Shown here: one piece after another, positions 61,387-64,000 of the stretch
Numbering within the stretch: the first letter of the stretch is position 1
How the letters are laid out: every line of letters starts with the position of its first letter
Assembly (NCBI GenBank): GCA_030153045.1
Contig: JASLID010000002.1
Location: forward strand, 3,557-67,556
Source: Flavobacterium sp.
Lineage (GTDB): Bacteria; Bacteroidota; Bacteroidia; Flavobacteriales; Flavobacteriaceae
Length of the DNA: 64,000 bases
Direction: 5' to 3'
The notes under the pieces: generated by a model
What the model saw: only the letters and a program-made list of their open reading frames with translations
Told to the model about the DNA's origin: nothing
Database searches by the model: none
Program-made: the position numbers and the translations under genes

Positions 61387-63659
61387 TACCTTATTATCAT
61401 GACTTTTTTGACTTTGGTTTCTAATCCATCATCCGAAGAAATTAAGACCATATAGACTCCAGAGGCTACATTGTGTTTTCCAAAGGCTTTGGTGTTCCAT
61501 AAAACTGTTCCGCCTTCTGCTATGGCTTCATGCACTAAATTTCCTTCAATATCGGTGATTTTCACATTGGCTTTATCCATAAGACCTGTTACCGCAACAT
61601 TACCGTTGAATCCTGGGCGGACTGGGTTTGGAAAAACAATGACATTTTCCAAGTTTTCTGCCCCGACCGTTGCCGTTCCTTTGTATGAAACCAAGCCTTT
61701 ATCGGTGGCTATAAAAACCTCTCCAGTAGCTTCGTTAATGTCGATATCATTAATCATGTTACTAGGCAAAGGAGAATTTTCTTTGGTAAAAATATTGAAT
61801 GTTTGTTGCCCATCGGCAGACAAATAAAACACGCCTTCACCTGAGGTTCCAATCCATTTATTATTAGCACCGTCTACTTCAATATCAGTTATAAATTTTT
61901 GAAAAAGAAGCTCTTGAGCCAGTTCGTCTTCCAAAATAATTATAGCGCTCGTTTCAAGTTCATCTTGGGTTAAAAATGAATCTACACTAGATAAAATTCT
62001 TAATCCTTTTATTGTGCCAATCCACAATTTATTTTTCTTATCAATTGCTAGTGACCTTGCTTCTTTATTAGGTAAATTTCCTTCTCCAAAACCTTCAGTT
62101 ATGGAAATTGATTTATTGAGTTTTTCATTAAACCCAACAACTCCAAACCTATTGGTTGTCATCCATTTGGTTCCGTTCTTATCGACTTTCATTCTATTAA
62201 AATCTGTCGTTCTTGGTGTGACTACAGCACTAACAGGATATCCCTGCCATTGCCCGTTTGTTCTTAAAACATGAAGATTATTGTCGACTCTTGAATTGTT
62301 AAACCATAAATTTCCATCACTATCAGCTGCTGCGCCATTCACTCTAATGTTGTCTACAGTCGCAGGCGCACTAATTTGCAAAGTACTGTTGTTATTATTA
62401 TACAATAATGCAGGAATGTCATTTTCTAATTTTAACACCCCTGAGTAGAAGGAACTAAAATATACTTGATTTTCATCAGATGGGTTAACTAATATGTGTG
62501 TAATTGATTTTGTTCCAAATAAATCTTCGTAAGGAATGTTCTTCCAACCATTATCAGTTGTAAATTTACTTACTCCATAAAAATCTAAAGGAAAGGGGTT
62601 GTATGATATCGTATAGTCACCATAACACGCCCAAAGACCGTTTGAAATAGTTTTAATTGCAAACAATCTGTTTTTGTTTGGACCGTTGGGAGTAACATTA
62701 TCAAAAATGGTAGGATTACTTAAAGCGGTAGTAAACAAACCGCTACTTTGGGTTCCAATATATATTTTATCGTCAATCACTGTGGCACAGGTAAAACTAT
62801 CAGCTACATTTGGAATGTTGTTTACTTGGGTAATTTGAACCAATTGATTATCATATATATAGACATAGTTTTGCGATGTTATGACTAAATAACCATTATA
62901 AAACCTTGTGTCTACTGGAACTTGAGGATAGGTAATTACAGCCGAAGGAGTATCTCCAGCAAATTTATAAAGAGTACCTGATAAATTAACCGCCACCAAT
63001 TGATTACCTGTAGTTTCGACACTTACCCAACTTCCAGAAGACACCATACTCCATTGAGCATAATCGATCAAATTGGGATTAGTCACAGATGCTTTTAACA
63101 ATCCGTAGTCTTTAGCAACAGCATAGATAAAGTCATTATGTACGGTGGTTTGCAAAATCTCGACATTTGAGCCTCCAGACCCAATAAAAAGCGTGTCACC
63201 AAATTCTGAAAGTGACAAATTAAAAACACAAATTCCAAAATCAGTCGCTATGTATAATTTCCCATTGTGCTCGAAAAAATGGTTTATCTTTTTCTTATCT
63301 GGTGGTATGGATGGTTTGTTAATGATGCCCACTACATTTAGCATGGCTCCATCATTATCATTTACAACCATTAGTAGTCCGTTAGTATGCCCGATAAATG
63401 TTTTTTTGAATGTTTCGCTATGATATATTTGTGAAATGGTTTCACCTGACAAACCTTCTACTGTACTAGTAGTGGAAATCTCGTTTGTTGCAATATTTCT
63501 TTTAAAATAGGCATTTTCAGACGCAACATATACCTGAGTTGTATTTTGAGAAATATCTTTGATGGAATTATATGAAAAATATCCTTTCCATAATTGGCTT
63601 TGTTGTGAAAAACCAAACATTACCGACATTAACAAGAATAGATTAATAATTTTTTTCAT
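61386..63659 (-). CDS. porZ: PorZ-like type IX secretion component with C-terminal sorting domain
   Basis: A 757-residue exported protein. Signal peptide MKKIINLFLLMSVMFGFSQ, then two beta-propeller regions with repeats such as DKKNKLWIGTIKGL and DGANNKWIGTSGEGVFYL, then a T9SS type A sorting domain (about 670-757) with FPNPVRPGFNG and GVYMVLISSDDGLETKVKKVMI. Layout and the QQSQLWKGYFSYNSIKDIS start match PorZ, part of the attachment complex that delivers anionic LPS to cargo on the cell surface. recO lies downstream, an association that I recall from other flavobacteria. Confidence 0.85.
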   Translation of the reverse strand: MKKIINLFLLMSVMFGFSQQSQLWKGYFSYNSIKDISQNTTQVYVASENAYFKRNIATNEISTTSTVEGLSGETISQIYHSETFKKTFIGHTNGLLMVVNDNDGAMLNVVGIINKPSIPPDKKKINHFFEHNGKLYIATDFGICVFNLSLSEFGDTLFIGSGGSNVEILQTTVHNDFIYAVAKDYGLLKASVTNPNLIDYAQWSMVSSGSWVSVETTGNQLVAVNLSGTLYKFAGDTPSAVITYPQVPVDTRFYNGYLVITSQNYVYIYDNQLVQITQVNNIPNVADSFTCATVIDDKIYIGTQSSGLFTTALSNPTIFDNVTPNGPNKNRLFAIKTISNGLWACYGDYTISYNPFPLDFYGVSKFTTDNGWKNIPYEDLFGTKSITHILVNPSDENQVYFSSFYSGVLKLENDIPALLYNNNNSTLQISAPATVDNIRVNGAAADSDGNLWFNNSRVDNNLHVLRTNGQWQGYPVSAVVTPRTTDFNRMKVDKNGTKWMTTNRFGVVGFNEKLNKSISITEGFGEGNLPNKEARSLAIDKKNKLWIGTIKGLRILSSVDSFLTQDELETSAIIILEDELAQELLFQKFITDIEVDGANNKWIGTSGEGVFYLSADGQQTFNIFTKENSPLPSNMINDIDINEATGEVFIATDKGLVSYKGTATVGAENLENVIVFPNPVRPGFNGNVAVTGLMDKANVKITDIEGNLVHEAIAEGGTVLWNTKAFGKHNVASGVYMVLISSDDGLETKVKKVMIIR

Positions 63660-63731
63660 CAGAAGAGATTAAATTCACGTACAAATATAGAAATAAAACG
63701 ATTTTATTTGGATTTTAATATTTTGAAGCAT

Positions 63732-63762
63732 AAAAAAAGCGTCCACCGAGGTGAACGCTTTT
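63732..63762 (-). terminator. Intrinsic terminator of gdhA
   Basis: On the minus strand AAGCGTTCACC / GGTGGACGCTT stem with one mismatch and a seven-T run, 23 bp past the gdhA stop. Confidence 0.85.
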
Positions 63763-63784
63763 CTAATATATAATCTAATAGATA

Positions 63785-64000
63785 TTAAACTACTCCTTGT
63801 CCTAACATAGCATCAGCTACTTTTACGAAACCAGCAACGTTTGCTCCTTTTACGTAATCAACATAACCATTTCCGTCTGAACCATATTGAACACACGCTT
63901 CGTGGATGTCTTTCATAATTACTTTCAAACGCTCATCTACTTCTTCAGTAGACCAGCTTAAACGCAATGAGTTTTGAGACATTTCAAGACCTGAAGTTGC
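63785..64000 (-). CDS. gdhA: Glutamate dehydrogenase, C-terminal part (runs off the right edge)
   Basis: The last 71 residues of the protein are in the window; the segment SLRLSWSTEEVDERLKVIMK and the ending NGYVDYVKGANVAGFVKVADAMLGQGVV match hexameric NADP-type glutamate dehydrogenase, which aminates 2-oxoglutarate. The 5' end is beyond 64000. It is followed by a strong terminator. The NAD/NADP choice cannot be judged from this part. Confidence 0.9.
   Translation of the reverse strand, partial: ATSGLEMSQNSLRLSWSTEEVDERLKVIMKDIHEACVQYGSDGNGYVDYVKGANVAGFVKVADAMLGQGVV

Noticed and set aside
1..64000. Prophage, integrative element, toxin-antitoxin or biosynthetic cluster
   Set aside because: I looked on both strands for integrases, transposases, phage structural genes, toxin-antitoxin pairs and restriction systems and found none; apart from the rnc remnant the window is core chromosome.
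1..64000. tRNA or rRNA genes
   Set aside because: No cloverleaf with a GGTTC-type T-arm or rRNA-like sequence was noticed by reading; a tRNAscan run would settle it.

Overview
The window is a low-GC, gene-dense stretch of chromosome from a member of the Bacteroidota, most likely the genus Flavobacterium. Supporting signs are the protein families (SusC/RagA-style TonB-dependent receptor, TSP3-repeat OmpA protein, a T9SS-linked PorZ-type protein, an IPExxxVDY-family protein, the flavobacterial order hmgA-hppD-DUF3108-tryptophan-dioxygenase-like gene), almost no Shine-Dalgarno sequences, and several promoters of the Bacteroidetes form TTG/TTTG-N18-20-TAnnTTTG. I see no rRNA, tRNA, CRISPR array, prophage, transposase or plasmid gene. 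Nearly all of the window is core chromosome; the novelty lies between the genes.

Layout. 1-4.5 kb: 5' part of glycyl-tRNA synthetase, a coiled-coil membrane protein, comF, an Ig-like lipoprotein and an omega-amidase. 4.5-9.8 kb: thioredoxin-like protein, the sdhCAB operon with a clear promoter, and an unknown lipoprotein. 9.9-13.8 kb: Crp/Fnr regulator, aminopeptidase P and two alpha/beta hydrolases. 13.7-23.7 kb: an AddAB-like helicase/nuclease pair split by an OmpA protein and kbl, then GNAT and superoxide dismutase. 24-28.8 kb: purF, a PfkB kinase, a START-like protein, rnhA and purN on one strand. 29-34.6 kb: acpP, fabF, rnc, an orphan lipoprotein, IPExxxVDY and pyk. 34.6-43.5 kb: dinB, CYTH, rlpA, a small membrane protein, a TonB receptor, pgi and an M23 peptidase. 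43.5-49.8 kb: aromatic amino acid catabolism (TDO-like, DUF3108, hppD, hmgA) and an APC permease. 49.8-64 kb: patatin-BamA fusion, uvrC, an M14-type protein, 5-FTHF cyclo-ligase, lspA, a DksA-like protein, ileS, recO, porZ and the 3' end of gdhA.

The strongest unexplained signal is at 23.77-24.16 kb. Two tandem minus-strand transcription units each carry a Bacteroidetes promoter with an identical 20-bp spacer, an identical 41-nt transcribed block starting 4 nt after the -7 box, and an intrinsic terminator. Each is preceded by a conserved upstream block holding a period-20 direct repeat. They look like paired small RNA genes under a common activator. A second, unrelated small-RNA candidate with its own promoter and terminator lies between hppD and the DUF3108 gene (45.34-45.44 kb).

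Other points of note: a decayed copy of the rnc 3' end lies 1.15 kb downstream of intact rnc and brackets an orphan lipoprotein gene. Two intrinsic terminators sit inside coding sequence, the fabF terminator in rnc and the pyk terminator in the beta-clamp motif of dinB. A terminator-like hairpin precedes fabF. A TTAACA-type period-11 direct repeat lies upstream of the TonB receptor. A three-copy dispersed repeat family appears to have been captured as the N-terminal coding region of the patatin gene.
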